Source: UBA6772 sp965183875
Lineage (GTDB): Bacteria > Bacteroidota > Bacteroidia > Flavobacteriales > UBA7430
Direction of reading: 5' to 3'
DNA: 64,000 bases
NCBI GenBank assembly: GCA_965183875.1
Contig: CBCYMK010000023.1
Coordinates: forward strand, 1 to 64,000
Below the pieces are notes generated by a model, which was not told the origin of the DNA, searched no databases, and was given only the letters and a program-made list of their open reading frames with translations. Made by a program: the position numbers and the translations under genes. Positions 26,506-34,885 of the stretch are shown piece by piece. Each line of letters opens with the position of its first letter. Positions within the stretch are counted from its first letter, which is position 1.

Positions 26506-27539
26506 TATCGGTACTTCTTATAAATTTTATATTTTCTAAAAAACGAAAGTTTTCTCCTTTCAGGAACCCCATTTTTAAGAATGTATTGCTCGGTTGCTTC
26601 TATCATCCTAAGTGCCGAAAGCCCATCTTTATAGGGGTGGTACTGGGCAATTATAGCAGCTCTTTTATTTTCTAAAGGATCAGATTTAAGGTTTGTTTTT
26701 ACACAAGAGACTAAATCTTTTGGCTGGGTAATATTTTGCCAAGCTAGCTGTGGGCTTCTGGCATTAATTGTTACTACTGGTTTGTTTAATAGTAAAAATT
26801 CATACACCACCGATGAGGTATCGCTAATCATAAGGTCTGCGATAACTAAATATTTCACAATGTTTCGGTCTGTAATAAATAGGATGTTAGTAAACCTTGT
26901 AGCTAGGTTTTTATAGTTAGCTATGGTTTTTAAATCCATTAAATCGTGAAATTTAAGGAGTATAAGTTTCTTTTTATCTGCTGCTAAAACTTCAATTTCA
27001 TGAATTAGTGTATCAGCAGAACTTAAGGAAGGAGAAAAGGTAGGTGCATAGAGTATTATTGTTTCTGCCTCGTACTTTTTTAGATACTGGTTTTTATCTG
27101 TAGTATATATTTCTTCCCCTTGAGTGTAAATATCTAATTTAGACCAGCCGGTTTCTATAACCTCAAAATCTTTATGTTTTTTAGCGAGTTGCTTAAATTT
27201 CTCAGTAAAGAAAGGCCCAGGAGTGAGGTAGAGATCAAAATAATGTCGAATTCTAAAATGTCCCTTTTTCTCCCCAGCTAAACCGTGAAATACTTGTACT
27301 TTAAGACCTCTTAAAAAGTAGGGAACTTCATTACCTGGTACAAAGAGTGCGTCGGCTTTAAAATTCTCTAAATCTTTTATGGAACTGGTAAATTTTTCTT
27401 CCTTAAAAGGGAAGTCAGCTGCTAAATGTTTTGAGATATACCAGATAAAAGAATCTCCTCTTTCCAGTAATTGACTTCTTAGCGGAGCTAAAATACCAAA
27501 AGCATAAGGGTTTTCACAAAATAGTATACACCTCATCAT
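26505..27539 (-). CDS. CDP-glycerol:glycerophosphate glycerophosphotransferase-like protein
   Basis: A 344-residue GT-B-like transferase of the CDP-glycerol glycerophosphotransferase family (TagF/TagB group). Family marks: VQVFHGLAGEKKG near 82-94, LYLTPGPFFTEKF, GWSKLDIY, ILYAPTFSPSL near 165-175 and LMISDTSSVVYEFLLLNKPVV near 236-256. Such enzymes add glycerol phosphate or related units to surface polymers. It is likely soluble or peripheral at the inner membrane. With the adjacent GT2 and licD genes it suggests phosphodiester decoration of a surface glycan; the true donor is unknown. Confidence 0.78.
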   Translation of the reverse strand: MMRCILFCENPYAFGILAPLRSQLLERGDSFIWYISKHLAADFPFKEEKFTSSIKDLENFKADALFVPGNEVPYFLRGLKVQVFHGLAGEKKGHFRIRHYFDLYLTPGPFFTEKFKQLAKKHKDFEVIETGWSKLDIYTQGEEIYTTDKNQYLKKYEAETIILYAPTFSPSLSSADTLIHEIEVLAADKKKLILLKFHDLMDLKTIANYKNLATRFTNILFITDRNIVKYLVIADLMISDTSSVVYEFLLLNKPVVTINARSPQLAWQNITQPKDLVSCVKTNLKSDPLENKRAAIIAQYHPYKDGLSALRMIEATEQYILKNGVPERRKLSFFRKYKIYKKYR

Positions 27540-27540
27540 T

Positions 27541-28293
27541 TTACTTTAAACCCTTATTTAATATCCATAGCTTTATATAGCGAGTGAATATGGTATATGC
27601 ATAGAAGCTAGCGATAAAAAAACCTTGAAACCCGTCTAAAAATCCCAGCCTCAAAAAGTAGTGATTCACGAATCTGAAAATGGGTTTTAGTAAGAGTCTT
27701 GCAAGTGTAGCTTTTTGATTTTTTAAAGCGAGTTCTTCTGCTTGTAACTGAGCTACTTTATTTTTCTTCGAAATAAAACTATCGAAATTTTTGTAGGTAT
27801 AATGAACGATACGCTCTTTTAAAAAGCCCATCTTTCCTGTCGATTCTATCTCTTCGTGTACTAGCTTGTCGTTGTATCGGCAATAGTCTTTATTTATTAC
27901 GCGTACTACTTTGTCGTTTTGCCAACCACTGTATTTTATTTCTTTATTAAGTAAGAAATTACGTCTATATATCCAGTAAGCTCCAAATGTACTCTTGCTA
28001 TTTATAGCTTCAATAATCTCAATTTGTAGCTTTTTCTCTATTCGTTCGTCGGAGTCTAGTAAAACGATCCATTTGTGAGAAGCTTGTTCGATGGCATAAT
28101 TTTTCTGATTCGAAAAATTATCAAATTCTCTTTTCAGAATTCGAGTAGGATATTTTTTTGCTATTTCTAGTGTCTTGTCTGTACTATAAGAGTCGATTAT
28201 AATAATTTCATCAGCAAAAGAAACCGATTGAATAGCATCTTCAATATGTATTTCTTCATTGTATGTAGGTATTATAGCCGAAATTTTTTCCAT
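27541..28293 (-). CDS. Glycosyltransferase family 2 (WaaE/KdtX-like)
   Basis: Cytoplasmic-face glycosyltransferase for LPS core or related glycan. GT-A fold: ISAIIPTYNEE at the N-terminus, then IIIDSYSTDKTLEIA and the DxD block VLLDSDERI. The C-terminus has hydrophobic patches (LGFLDGFQGFFIASFYAY) typical of WaaE-like GT2 proteins. The start is set at Met 28293, because a TATTTTTG -7 box lies 26 bases upstream, inside the longer alternative frame. It is the first gene of the minus-strand operon that ends with miaA. Confidence 0.85.
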   Translation of the reverse strand: MEKISAIIPTYNEEIHIEDAIQSVSFADEIIIIDSYSTDKTLEIAKKYPTRILKREFDNFSNQKNYAIEQASHKWIVLLDSDERIEKKLQIEIIEAINSKSTFGAYWIYRRNFLLNKEIKYSGWQNDKVVRVINKDYCRYNDKLVHEEIESTGKMGFLKERIVHYTYKNFDSFISKKNKVAQLQAEELALKNQKATLARLLLKPIFRFVNHYFLRLGFLDGFQGFFIASFYAYTIFTRYIKLWILNKGLK

Positions 28294-28319
28294 AGTACAC
28301 TTCAGGTTTCTAGTGAGAG

Positions 28320-28327
28320 CAAAAATA
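28320..28327 (-). promoter_or_regulatory. -7 box of the GT2-to-miaA operon
   Basis: TATTTTTG on the minus strand, exact TAnnTTTG, 26 bases before the GT2 ATG. It faces the licD promoter 88 bases away. Confidence 0.6.
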
Positions 28328-28414
28328 TACATTTTAATAAATAATAGCCTCCTGGAATCCATTTTTCTACAGCGAGAAATCTATAAAAAATAGAACTTAA
28401 ATTCATATAAATTG

Positions 28415-28422
28415 TATTTTTG
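28415..28422 (+). promoter_or_regulatory. -7 box of licD
   Basis: TATTTTTG, exact TAnnTTTG, 24 bases before ATG 28447. It overlaps the longer TTG start, which excludes that start. Confidence 0.6.
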
Positions 28423-28446
28423 CCTCGAACTAAAAGTGCAGCTCTA

Positions 28447-29046
28447 ATGCTTACCCTAAATTTCAAAAATATCAAGAAGGCTAGAAAGATGTTATTCTTA
28501 TCTACCAACTTTCTAAATAAACACGGTATAAAATATTACCTCGAAGGTGGAACTCTGTTAGGTATAGTAAGAGATGGAGATTTACTCCCTTGGGATCATG
28601 ATGTAGATATTTCTATAGATTACCAAGATGCTGAAAAGTTTGATAAGTTAAGATGGCAATTCTATCTCAGAGGTTACCGAGTAACTTGTAGAAAAGGAAT
28701 TCAATCTTATGGCCCTATAAAGCCAAATGATTATAGAATTTTTAAGATGAAACCTTTAGGATTCGCTTTCTTAAAAATGTTTTTCCCTGTAATGGCAGAG
28801 AAAATGGTCGTGTTAGATATTTTTGTTAAAACTAACGACGATACCCATACCTATTGGCAATCTATGGGTAAGATACTAAGAGTGGATAAAGTTCACTACG
28901 AAACTCAAGATACAGTAGAGTTAGATGGAGTGCCTTTAACAACTCCAAATAACTATAAAGATTATTTAACTGCTAAGTACGGAGACTGGTCTATACCCGT
29001 TAAAGAATGGCTCTGTAAAGAAGACGAAAAAGCAATCGTTAGGTAG
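28447..29046 (+). CDS. LicD family phosphotransferase
   Basis: A 199-residue LicD-type nucleotidyltransferase-fold protein. The diagnostic block YYLEGGTLLGIVRDGD is at about 30-45, followed by LPWDHDVDISID with the metal-binding DxD at about 50-52. LicD proteins transfer phosphocholine or other phospho-substituents to cell-surface glycans. It is divergent from the GT2 gene and the CDP-glycerol transferase-like gene, forming a small glycan-decoration locus. The start at 28447 is chosen over a TTG 27 bases upstream because the -7 box covers the latter. Confidence 0.82.
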   Translation: MLTLNFKNIKKARKMLFLSTNFLNKHGIKYYLEGGTLLGIVRDGDLLPWDHDVDISIDYQDAEKFDKLRWQFYLRGYRVTCRKGIQSYGPIKPNDYRIFKMKPLGFAFLKMFFPVMAEKMVVLDIFVKTNDDTHTYWQSMGKILRVDKVHYETQDTVELDGVPLTTPNNYKDYLTAKYGDWSIPVKEWLCKEDEKAIVR

Positions 29047-29062
29047 CAGTTTAAACTGCTAC
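29043..29062. repeat. 20-base perfect palindrome over two convergent stop codons
   Basis: GTAGCAGTTT and its complement form a perfect inverted repeat that includes the licD stop (29044-29046) and the dapD stop (29051-29053). Without a T-run it is not a standard terminator, but a hairpin would form in both transcripts. Confidence 0.5.
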
Positions 29063-29866
29063 GCTATGATCTCTTAAAGCATCGTTCAAGGAAGTTTTCT
29101 TGTCGGTGCTTTCTTTTCTTTTACCAATTATTAATGCACAGGGAACTTGGTAGTCTCCAGCAGGGAAAGTTTTGGTGTATGTACCAGGAATAACCACAGA
29201 TCGTGCAGGTACGTATCCTTTGTGTTCTACAGGTTTTTCGCCACTAACATCTATAATTTTAGTAGAGGCAGTAAGGACTACATTGGCACCTAAAACAGCT
29301 TCTTTTTCCACTCGTATTCCTTCCACTACAATGCATCTAGAGCCTATAAAGGCATCATCCTCAATAATTACAGGCGCTGCTTGTAGAGGTTCTAAAACCC
29401 CTCCAATTCCTACACCACCACTTAGGTGAACATTTGCACCAATTTGCGCACAAGATCCTACGGTAGCCCAGGTATCTACCATAGTACCTTTTCCTACATA
29501 GGCACCAATATTAATATACGAAGGCATCATTATTACGCCAGGAGCAACGAATGCACCGTAGCGCGCAATAGCGTGCGGTACCACACGAACACCAAGTTCA
29601 GCGTAGTTTTTTTTCAATTCCATTTTATCATGAAATTCAAAAGGCCCTACCTCAATAGTTTTCATCCCCTGAATAGGGAAGTACATAACGACAGCTTTTT
29701 TTACCCATTCATTTACTTGCCATCCATTTTCTGTTGGCTCGGCAGTACGCAAACGACCTTTGTCTATATGCTCAATTACTTCGCGAATTGATTTTTGTGT
29801 CTCCGTATCTTTAAGTAAGCTTTTGTCGTTCCAAGCTTTCTCTATTATTGATTGTAAGTTTTGCAT
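29051..29866 (-). CDS. dapD: 2,3,4,5-tetrahydropyridine-2,6-dicarboxylate N-succinyltransferase
   Basis: Succinylates tetrahydrodipicolinate in the lysine/diaminopimelate pathway. The 271-residue protein has an N-terminal helical domain and a left-handed beta-helix of hexapeptide repeats (about 105-220: VMMPSYINIGAYVGKGTMVD, IGANVHLSGGVGIGGVLEP). The strand order and GRLR (near 53-56, DKGRLRTAEP) are typical of DapD. It is convergent with licD, sharing the stop-codon palindrome. Confidence 0.95.
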   Translation of the reverse strand: MQNLQSIIEKAWNDKSLLKDTETQKSIREVIEHIDKGRLRTAEPTENGWQVNEWVKKAVVMYFPIQGMKTIEVGPFEFHDKMELKKNYAELGVRVVPHAIARYGAFVAPGVIMMPSYINIGAYVGKGTMVDTWATVGSCAQIGANVHLSGGVGIGGVLEPLQAAPVIIEDDAFIGSRCIVVEGIRVEKEAVLGANVVLTASTKIIDVSGEKPVEHKGYVPARSVVIPGTYTKTFPAGDYQVPCALIIGKRKESTDKKTSLNDALRDHSVAV

Positions 29867-29894
29867 GTTTATGTATTTCTAATGTTATGTTCTC

Positions 29895-30266
29895 TTAAAT
29901 AGATCCTTTAATAGCTTTAATTTTTGCTGTAAAAATACCGGCAATAGTAGTCGCTCTAGTTTTTGCCTCTTCTGCCAAGTCTCCACAAAACTGCTCGTCT
30001 ATATTTGTGTGAAACAATAATAACCACCTATCAAAATGCGCTTGTTTTATAGGTAAGGGTAGGTGTTTAGGAAAAGGCCTTCCGTTATAAGTACCAGAAC
30101 CAAGCAGTATAGACCCCCAAAATGCATACATGGTAGGCATATGAGATTCCCAATGGACTTGAGCAAGATCGTTAAAAATAGGACTCAATAATTCATCCTT
30201 ATTAACCTTGTCGTAAAAAGTATCTACTAACACGATAATATCTTCCTGAGATGCTATAGTTTTCAT
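29895..30266 (-). CDS. Group III truncated hemoglobin
   Basis: A 123-residue 2/2 hemoglobin. Group III marks are visible: FNDLAQVHWESHMPTMYAFW at about 31-50 and the proximal-His block QAHFDRWLLLF at about 75-85 (H77). Likely cytoplasmic and possibly involved in O2/NO/redox chemistry, as inferred from the family. It is divergent from the pseudouridine synthase gene and has a -7 box 20 bases upstream. Confidence 0.88.
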   Translation of the reverse strand: MKTIASQEDIIVLVDTFYDKVNKDELLSPIFNDLAQVHWESHMPTMYAFWGSILLGSGTYNGRPFPKHLPLPIKQAHFDRWLLLFHTNIDEQFCGDLAEEAKTRATTIAGIFTAKIKAIKGSI

Positions 30267-30286
30267 AGTCTTGGTTTAGTGTTCAG

Positions 30287-30294
30287 CAAAAGTA
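30287..30294 (-). promoter_or_regulatory. -7 box of truncated hemoglobin gene
   Basis: TACTTTTG on the minus strand, exact TAnnTTTG, 20 bases before the ATG. Confidence 0.55.
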
Positions 30295-30340
30295 CTTAGA
30301 ATAGCAGTAAATTTGTACTTATGTTATAAGTAATTACTTC

Positions 30341-30348
30341 TATTTTTG
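30341..30348 (+). promoter_or_regulatory. -7 box of the pseudouridine synthase gene
   Basis: TATTTTTG, exact TAnnTTTG. It ends 4 bases before ATG 30353 and 16 bases before ATG 30365. The second spacing resembles that of neighbouring genes and favours 30365 as the start. Confidence 0.55.
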
Positions 30349-30364
30349 CACAATGATTAAGCCC

Positions 30365-31240
30365 ATGTTTAAAATTGTAGATCTAAAATCTCCCCAAAGA
30401 GTATTGGAGTATATAGTAAAACATACTTCTGTATTACTACCCTCTAAAAGCGCTGTGAAAAAAGCGTTTAAAAAGAAACAAATTTTTATTAATGGTGCCG
30501 TAGCAATGGCGGGCGATTGGTTAGCTGAAGGCGATGAAATCACTTATAAGTCTGTAGAAGACACGTTTCCTAAAGCCTTTTCGCTAGATTTAGAAATCCT
30601 TTATGAAGATGAGTATATGGCACTCATAAATAAACCGGCAGGTTTTTCTGTAAGTGGTAATTTTCATAAAACGATCCAAAATGCACTGAGTTCTAATCTC
30701 AAAGTTTCAAGTCATTTAGATGTACTTTCTATTCCACGCCCTGTACATCGACTAGATAAATTAACCACAGGGATTTTAATAGTCGCTAAAACTAAATCAG
30801 CTCAATTAAATTTAAGCCAGCAGTTTGAATTTAAAACAATTTCTAAAACCTATTATGCAATAGTAAAAGGTAAACTTCAAGGAACGGGTGAGTTTAACGA
30901 TCCTATAGAGGGGCTTTCTGCTAGCACAAAATTCAAATCTATAAGATGTGTAGAATCTCTTTCATATAACTGGGTAAGTTTAATAGAGTTAAATCCAATT
31001 ACTGGGAGGACTCATCAATTACGTATTCATTTAGCGCGTGCTGGATTTCCAATTGTCGGAGACTATGTACACGATACTGCCAATGTGTTAAAGGGCAAGG
31101 GACTCTTTTTGGCTGCTTGTAAAATTGAATTTACCCACCCTCATACTTTAAAAATGCATTCCTGTACTATTCCATACCCCGCTAAATACACCTCTTTATT
31201 AGAGCGTGAATATAGACGTTGGGAGAAGTTTAAGTCCTAA
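30365..31240 (+). CDS. RluA family pseudouridine synthase
   Basis: Isomerises uridine to pseudouridine in rRNA or tRNA. An N-terminal S4-like RNA-binding segment (VLEYIVKHTSVLLPSKSAVK, in part) precedes the catalytic domain, with RPVHRLDKLTTGILIVAKT near 125-143 (catalytic Asp in HRLD) and GRTHQLRIHLA near 215-225. An earlier ATG at 30353 is only 4 bases after the -7 box; 30365 is preferred. The target base cannot be told from the sequence. Confidence 0.88.
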   Translation: MFKIVDLKSPQRVLEYIVKHTSVLLPSKSAVKKAFKKKQIFINGAVAMAGDWLAEGDEITYKSVEDTFPKAFSLDLEILYEDEYMALINKPAGFSVSGNFHKTIQNALSSNLKVSSHLDVLSIPRPVHRLDKLTTGILIVAKTKSAQLNLSQQFEFKTISKTYYAIVKGKLQGTGEFNDPIEGLSASTKFKSIRCVESLSYNWVSLIELNPITGRTHQLRIHLARAGFPIVGDYVHDTANVLKGKGLFLAACKIEFTHPHTLKMHSCTIPYPAKYTSLLEREYRRWEKFKS

Positions 31241-31327
31241 GCTATTTTTAAGATTTAAAAATTTGACAGTCCCAATAAATCTAGGGATGAAAATTGATTT
31301 CTGAATAAAATAACGCACAACAATATG

Positions 31328-31335
31328 TATCTTTG
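31328..31335 (+). promoter_or_regulatory. -7 box of ruvX-def operon
   Basis: TATCTTTG, exact TAnnTTTG, 16 bases before ATG 31352. It lies inside the longer possible ORF start, which rules that start out. Confidence 0.6.
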
Positions 31336-31351
31336 CCATTATTTGCAAGAT

Positions 31352-31774
31352 ATGGCTAGATTATTGGCATTAGATTACGGAACTAAAAGAGTGGGAATTG
31401 CTGTAACCGACGAGTTACAGATTATTGCATCTGGACTTTGTACAGTACGTGCTCATGATTGTATGGACTTTTTAAAAGAGTATTTATCTAAAGAAAAAGT
31501 TGATGCCATTATTATGGGGATGCCAAAAAATTTACGTGATCAAAAAACCGATGCTACTCCTTATGTAAAAGGATTTGCCAAACAATTAAGAAAACAATTT
31601 CCAGAAATGGAAATTCACTTAATAGACGAGCGTTTTACTTCTAAAATGGCTTTTCAATCTATGATTGATGGTGGTTTAAAAAAGAAGGCTAGGCAAGACA
31701 AAGCCTTGGTAGATGAAATTAGTGCTACCTTAATTTTGCAATCATTTATGGAACAACAAAATTTCAAGTTTTAA
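31352..31774 (+). CDS. ruvX: Putative pre-16S rRNA nuclease / RuvX (YqgF family)
   Basis: RNase H-fold protein of the YqgF family, implicated in 16S rRNA 5'-end maturation. Motifs: MARLLALDYGTKRVGIA at the N-terminus, with the first catalytic Asp in LDYG, GMPKN in the middle, and IDERFTSKMA near 93-102. 140 residues is standard. It begins a plus-strand operon with def (2-base gap), a TPR lipoprotein and a secreted subtilase. Confidence 0.9.
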   Translation: MARLLALDYGTKRVGIAVTDELQIIASGLCTVRAHDCMDFLKEYLSKEKVDAIIMGMPKNLRDQKTDATPYVKGFAKQLRKQFPEMEIHLIDERFTSKMAFQSMIDGGLKKKARQDKALVDEISATLILQSFMEQQNFKF

Positions 31775-31776
31775 AT

Positions 31777-32349
31777 ATGTTTTTACCTATTGTTGCCTAC
31801 GGAGATCCCGTTTTAAAAGAAGTTGGAGAAGAGATAAGTCCAAGCTATCCCAAATTAAAAGAGCTTATTGAGAATATGTACGAAACTATGTATACTTCTC
31901 ACGGTGTAGGTTTAGCTGCACCACAAATAGGTCTTTCTATACGTTTGTTTATTATCGACTGTTCTCCCTTCGAAGAAGATGAACCACATTTAGCAGGTTT
32001 CAAAAAAACCTTTATTAATGCTGAGATTATTGAAGAAGAGGGTGAGGAATGGTTCTTTAATGAAGGTTGTTTAAGTATTCCTGAAGTTAGAGAAGAGGTT
32101 TCGAGAAAGCCAAAAATTACTATTCGCTATTACGATGAAAATTTTGTTGAACATACAGAGTCTTATGAAGGTATGGCAGCACGAGTTATTCAACACGAAT
32201 ACGACCATATTGAAGGTATATTGTTTACTGAATATTTATCCCCTCTTAGAAAACGTATGATAAAGAGAAGGTTAAGTGATATTATGAACGGTAAAATTAA
32301 TCCTGAATACAGAATGCGTTTTCACAAAGCTAAAAAGGGTAGAAGATGA
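31777..32349 (+). CDS. def: Peptide deformylase
   Basis: Removes the formyl group from new proteins. All three motifs are present: GVGLAAPQIG at about 43-52, EGCLSIPEV near 100-108 and QHEYDHIEG near 142-150 with the HEXXH metal site. The length is 190 residues. It overlaps the next gene by 4 bases (ATGA). Confidence 0.97.
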   Translation: MFLPIVAYGDPVLKEVGEEISPSYPKLKELIENMYETMYTSHGVGLAAPQIGLSIRLFIIDCSPFEEDEPHLAGFKKTFINAEIIEEEGEEWFFNEGCLSIPEVREEVSRKPKITIRYYDENFVEHTESYEGMAARVIQHEYDHIEGILFTEYLSPLRKRMIKRRLSDIMNGKINPEYRMRFHKAKKGRR

Positions 32350-32843
32350 GATATCTCTTATTCTTAATTGTTTTTGTTACTGCTTTTTCGTCTTGTGTAA
32401 ATACACAAAAAAAGGCCTTAGATAGAGTGTTAGCGCTAGAGGTTAAGTTGAAATTAGCTCAAGATGCAAGTGCTAATAGAGCTTTAGCACTAGAGGTTGT
32501 AGCTGCTTATAGTGAGTTCTTATTGGCTTATCCAGAAATAGAATCTAAACCAGAATTATTATTTAAATCGGGTGAGGTACTAAAAGGATTGGGTGATAAT
32601 TTAAAAGCGGCTGAGTCTTTTTATAAAGTACATCACTCTTTCCCAAATTCTAAATTAGCTCCTTTGGCACTGTTTTATCAAGCACATTGTTTTGAGGCTT
32701 TAGAGCAAGATTTAACGGCTAAAAATATTTACCAAGAATTTATCGATAGATACCCGAATCACCCTTATATACCACAAGCAAAGGGCATGATACAGCTTCT
32801 TTATTATTCTGATGAGGATTTGATAAAACACCTCCAAAACTAA
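32346..32843 (+). CDS. TPR-type lipoprotein
   Basis: A 165-residue lipoprotein (lipobox AFSSC, Cys at about 17) of helical repeat type. TPR-like helix pairs can be read from about 55 on (GEVLKGLGDNLKAAESFYKV, APLALFYQAHCFEALEQDLT, TAKNIYQEFIDRYPNHPYI). It resembles the YbgF/BamD-like helical lipoproteins in architecture, but no specific family is recognised. It overlaps def by 4 bases and is followed by the subtilase gene after 1 base. Confidence 0.7.
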   Translation: MRYLLFLIVFVTAFSSCVNTQKKALDRVLALEVKLKLAQDASANRALALEVVAAYSEFLLAYPEIESKPELLFKSGEVLKGLGDNLKAAESFYKVHHSFPNSKLAPLALFYQAHCFEALEQDLTAKNIYQEFIDRYPNHPYIPQAKGMIQLLYYSDEDLIKHLQN

Positions 32844-32844
32844 G

Positions 32845-34311
32845 ATGAGGTTTGGTGTAGTCATATCTTTTACCCTATTGTTTTACTGCTTTAGTACAGC
32901 ACAAAACACAGATTTTTATAGGGTGAGGTTATCGGCTCCCAATATCAGTAAACAATTAGAACTTAAGGGGCTTTCATACAAGTACTCTTTTCGAAATCCA
33001 ACAAATTCTACCTTCTTAAATTCTTTCGTTGATATAGCCTGTTCTGACCTGAGTAAAATAGAAGAACTCAATAAGTCTGGACTTATTTTGTACTGGGAAA
33101 ATACTAGAGTTCAGGAATTGTATTTTACCCCTTCTGATGAATATTTCAACCAACAGTGGTATTTGGATAAAATTTCTAGCCCTGCAGTATGGGATATTAC
33201 AAGAGGAGATTCAAGCTATTTTGTAGGTGTTGTAGATTCTGGAGTAGATTATAATCACGAAGACCTTAACGGTAGTTTGGCTTATAATTATGCAGACCCT
33301 ATAAATGGAATAGACGATGATAATGATGGTTATATAGACAATTATTACGGTTGGGACTTTGGAGCTAACGATTCTGATCCACTTATAGAAGGAGCTGGGT
33401 TTTTCGCTCATGGCTCCACCATGTGTGGGATTATTTCTGCAGAGACTAATAATAATGTAGGAACTGCATCTACGGGGTTTAATTGTAAGTATTTACCCGT
33501 TAAGATAACAGATGAGTCGGGACAGATAATCGATACTAATGCTGGAGTTTTATACGCTGCCCAAAAAGGAGCACAGGTTATAAATTGCTCTTTTGGAAGT
33601 ACCGAGTATAGTCAGGTAGAAGCCGACATTATTAGTTATATAACAGATTCATTAGACGTTTTAGTAATTGCCTCAGCAGGGAATAATGGCTTAAATATCC
33701 CCGTTTTCCCTGCTTCTTTATCGAATGTTATTGGGGTTTGTGCCACAGATGAAATGGATGTAAAAGTGCCCATATCGAATTACCACCATAGCTTTGATAT
33801 CTCTGCCCCAGGAATTTCAATTTATGCTCCAGATTTAGAGAATACATATTCCTTTAAAAGTGGAACTTCGGTGGCTGCAGCAATTGTTTCTAGTGCAGCT
33901 ATATTATTGAGGTCTTATTATAGATCAGAGACTGCTCAGCAAATAAAATTCCGATTATTGAATTCTACAGATTATATAGACGATATAAATCCTCTTTACT
34001 CTTCTGCTTTGGGTACGGGAAGAATAAATTTACTAAATGCTTTTTCTGAATCTGTAATTGATCCACTAATTACCATTCCTAATCCTAGTAATGGTGTATT
34101 TAGTATGCAATTAGATTTACCAGATTATGGAAATTATCAGATTTCTATTTTTGATGTCTTAGGAAAGTTGTATCATCGCACAGATTTTTTTGCAAGATCA
34201 AAAGCGTATACAGAAGACTTTAATTTACAAGATATAAAACAAGGCTTTTATACGATAACCATTACTAGAGCTAACTATAAAAATAGCTGTGGTATAATTA
34301 TTGTTAAATAG
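32845..34311 (+). CDS. Secreted S8 subtilisin-like peptidase with T9SS type A sorting domain
   Basis: A 488-residue exoprotease: signal peptide (to FSTAQ, about 19), a propeptide-like part, then the S8 catalytic domain with the Asp motif VVDSGVDYNHEDL (about 129-141), the His motif FAHGSTMCG (about 189-197) and the Ser motif SGTSVAAA (about 338-345). A type A C-terminal domain follows (IPNPSNGVFSMQL, IFDVLGKLY, QGFYTITI, from about 410), directing export by T9SS. It is last in the ruvX-def operon. Confidence 0.92.
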   Translation: MRFGVVISFTLLFYCFSTAQNTDFYRVRLSAPNISKQLELKGLSYKYSFRNPTNSTFLNSFVDIACSDLSKIEELNKSGLILYWENTRVQELYFTPSDEYFNQQWYLDKISSPAVWDITRGDSSYFVGVVDSGVDYNHEDLNGSLAYNYADPINGIDDDNDGYIDNYYGWDFGANDSDPLIEGAGFFAHGSTMCGIISAETNNNVGTASTGFNCKYLPVKITDESGQIIDTNAGVLYAAQKGAQVINCSFGSTEYSQVEADIISYITDSLDVLVIASAGNNGLNIPVFPASLSNVIGVCATDEMDVKVPISNYHHSFDISAPGISIYAPDLENTYSFKSGTSVAAAIVSSAAILLRSYYRSETAQQIKFRLLNSTDYIDDINPLYSSALGTGRINLLNAFSESVIDPLITIPNPSNGVFSMQLDLPDYGNYQISIFDVLGKLYHRTDFFARSKAYTEDFNLQDIKQGFYTITITRANYKNSCGIIIVK

Positions 34312-34332
34312 CCAAAACAAAAAAACGAACAA

Positions 34333-34815
34333 ATGAACGTAGAAGGAATTATAGCAGTTACTGGGAAACCAGGTCTATTTAAAGTAGTTGGACAAACTAA
34401 AAACGGTGTGATCGTTGTTGGTTTAGAAGACAATAAAAAAGTAGCGATGAACTCAACGTCTAAAATGAGTGCTTTACAAGATATTGCTATCTACTCATAT
34501 ACTGAGGAAATACCATTGGTAGACGTTTTAGACAGGATTAGAGTTAAGGAAGAAGGAAAACCTACTATTGGGCATAAAGCTTCTGCTGCTGTATTAACAG
34601 AGTTTTTTAGAGGAATCTTAGAAGATTTTGATGAGGATAGAGTTTATCCTTCAGACATTAAAAAAGTTATCTCTTGGTATAACACCCTTCAAAAAGCTGG
34701 ATTGGCTATTGAAACTGTAAAAGAGACAGAGGAAGAAGCTGAAGTGGTTGAGGAAAAACCTAAAGCGAAGCCAAAAGCTAAGGCTAAAGCAAAGCCAAAA
34801 GCTAAAAAGGAATAG
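34333..34815 (+). CDS. DUF5606 family protein with AKPK-rich tail
   Basis: A 160-residue cytoplasmic protein. The N-terminal ~130 residues match the Bacteroidota DUF5606 family (MNVEGIIAVTGKPGLFKVV, VIVVGLEDNKKVAM, YPSDIKKVISWYN). The tail from about 130 has an acidic stretch and then repeated AKPK units, like nucleic-acid-binding tails. In this phylum the gene is often near def and mazG, as here, but its role is not known to me. A good terminator follows. Confidence 0.78.
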   Translation: MNVEGIIAVTGKPGLFKVVGQTKNGVIVVGLEDNKKVAMNSTSKMSALQDIAIYSYTEEIPLVDVLDRIRVKEEGKPTIGHKASAAVLTEFFRGILEDFDEDRVYPSDIKKVISWYNTLQKAGLAIETVKETEEEAEVVEEKPKAKPKAKAKAKPKAKKE

Positions 34816-34837
34816 TAGATTTAGATTAAAAAACACG

Positions 34838-34845
34838 TATTTTTG
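34838..34845 (+). promoter_or_regulatory. Possible -7 box of the M3 peptidase gene
   Basis: TATTTTTG, exact TAnnTTTG, immediately before the DUF5606 terminator. If used, the M3 peptidase transcript would begin inside that hairpin and have a leader of about 36 bases. Confidence 0.4.
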
Positions 34846-34870
34846 AAGGCTCCATAAGGAGCCTTTTTTA
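34846..34870 (+). terminator. Rho-independent terminator after DUF5606 gene
   Basis: An 8-bp stem AAGGCTCC/GGAGCCTT with loop ATAA and a T tail, 30 bases after the stop. Confidence 0.85.
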
Positions 34871-34885
34871 TTTTGATATAGCGTT

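Noticed and set aside
29172..29791. Plus-strand ORFs of 85 and 121 codons opposite dapD
   Set aside because: Antisense shadows of the hexapeptide-repeat gene.
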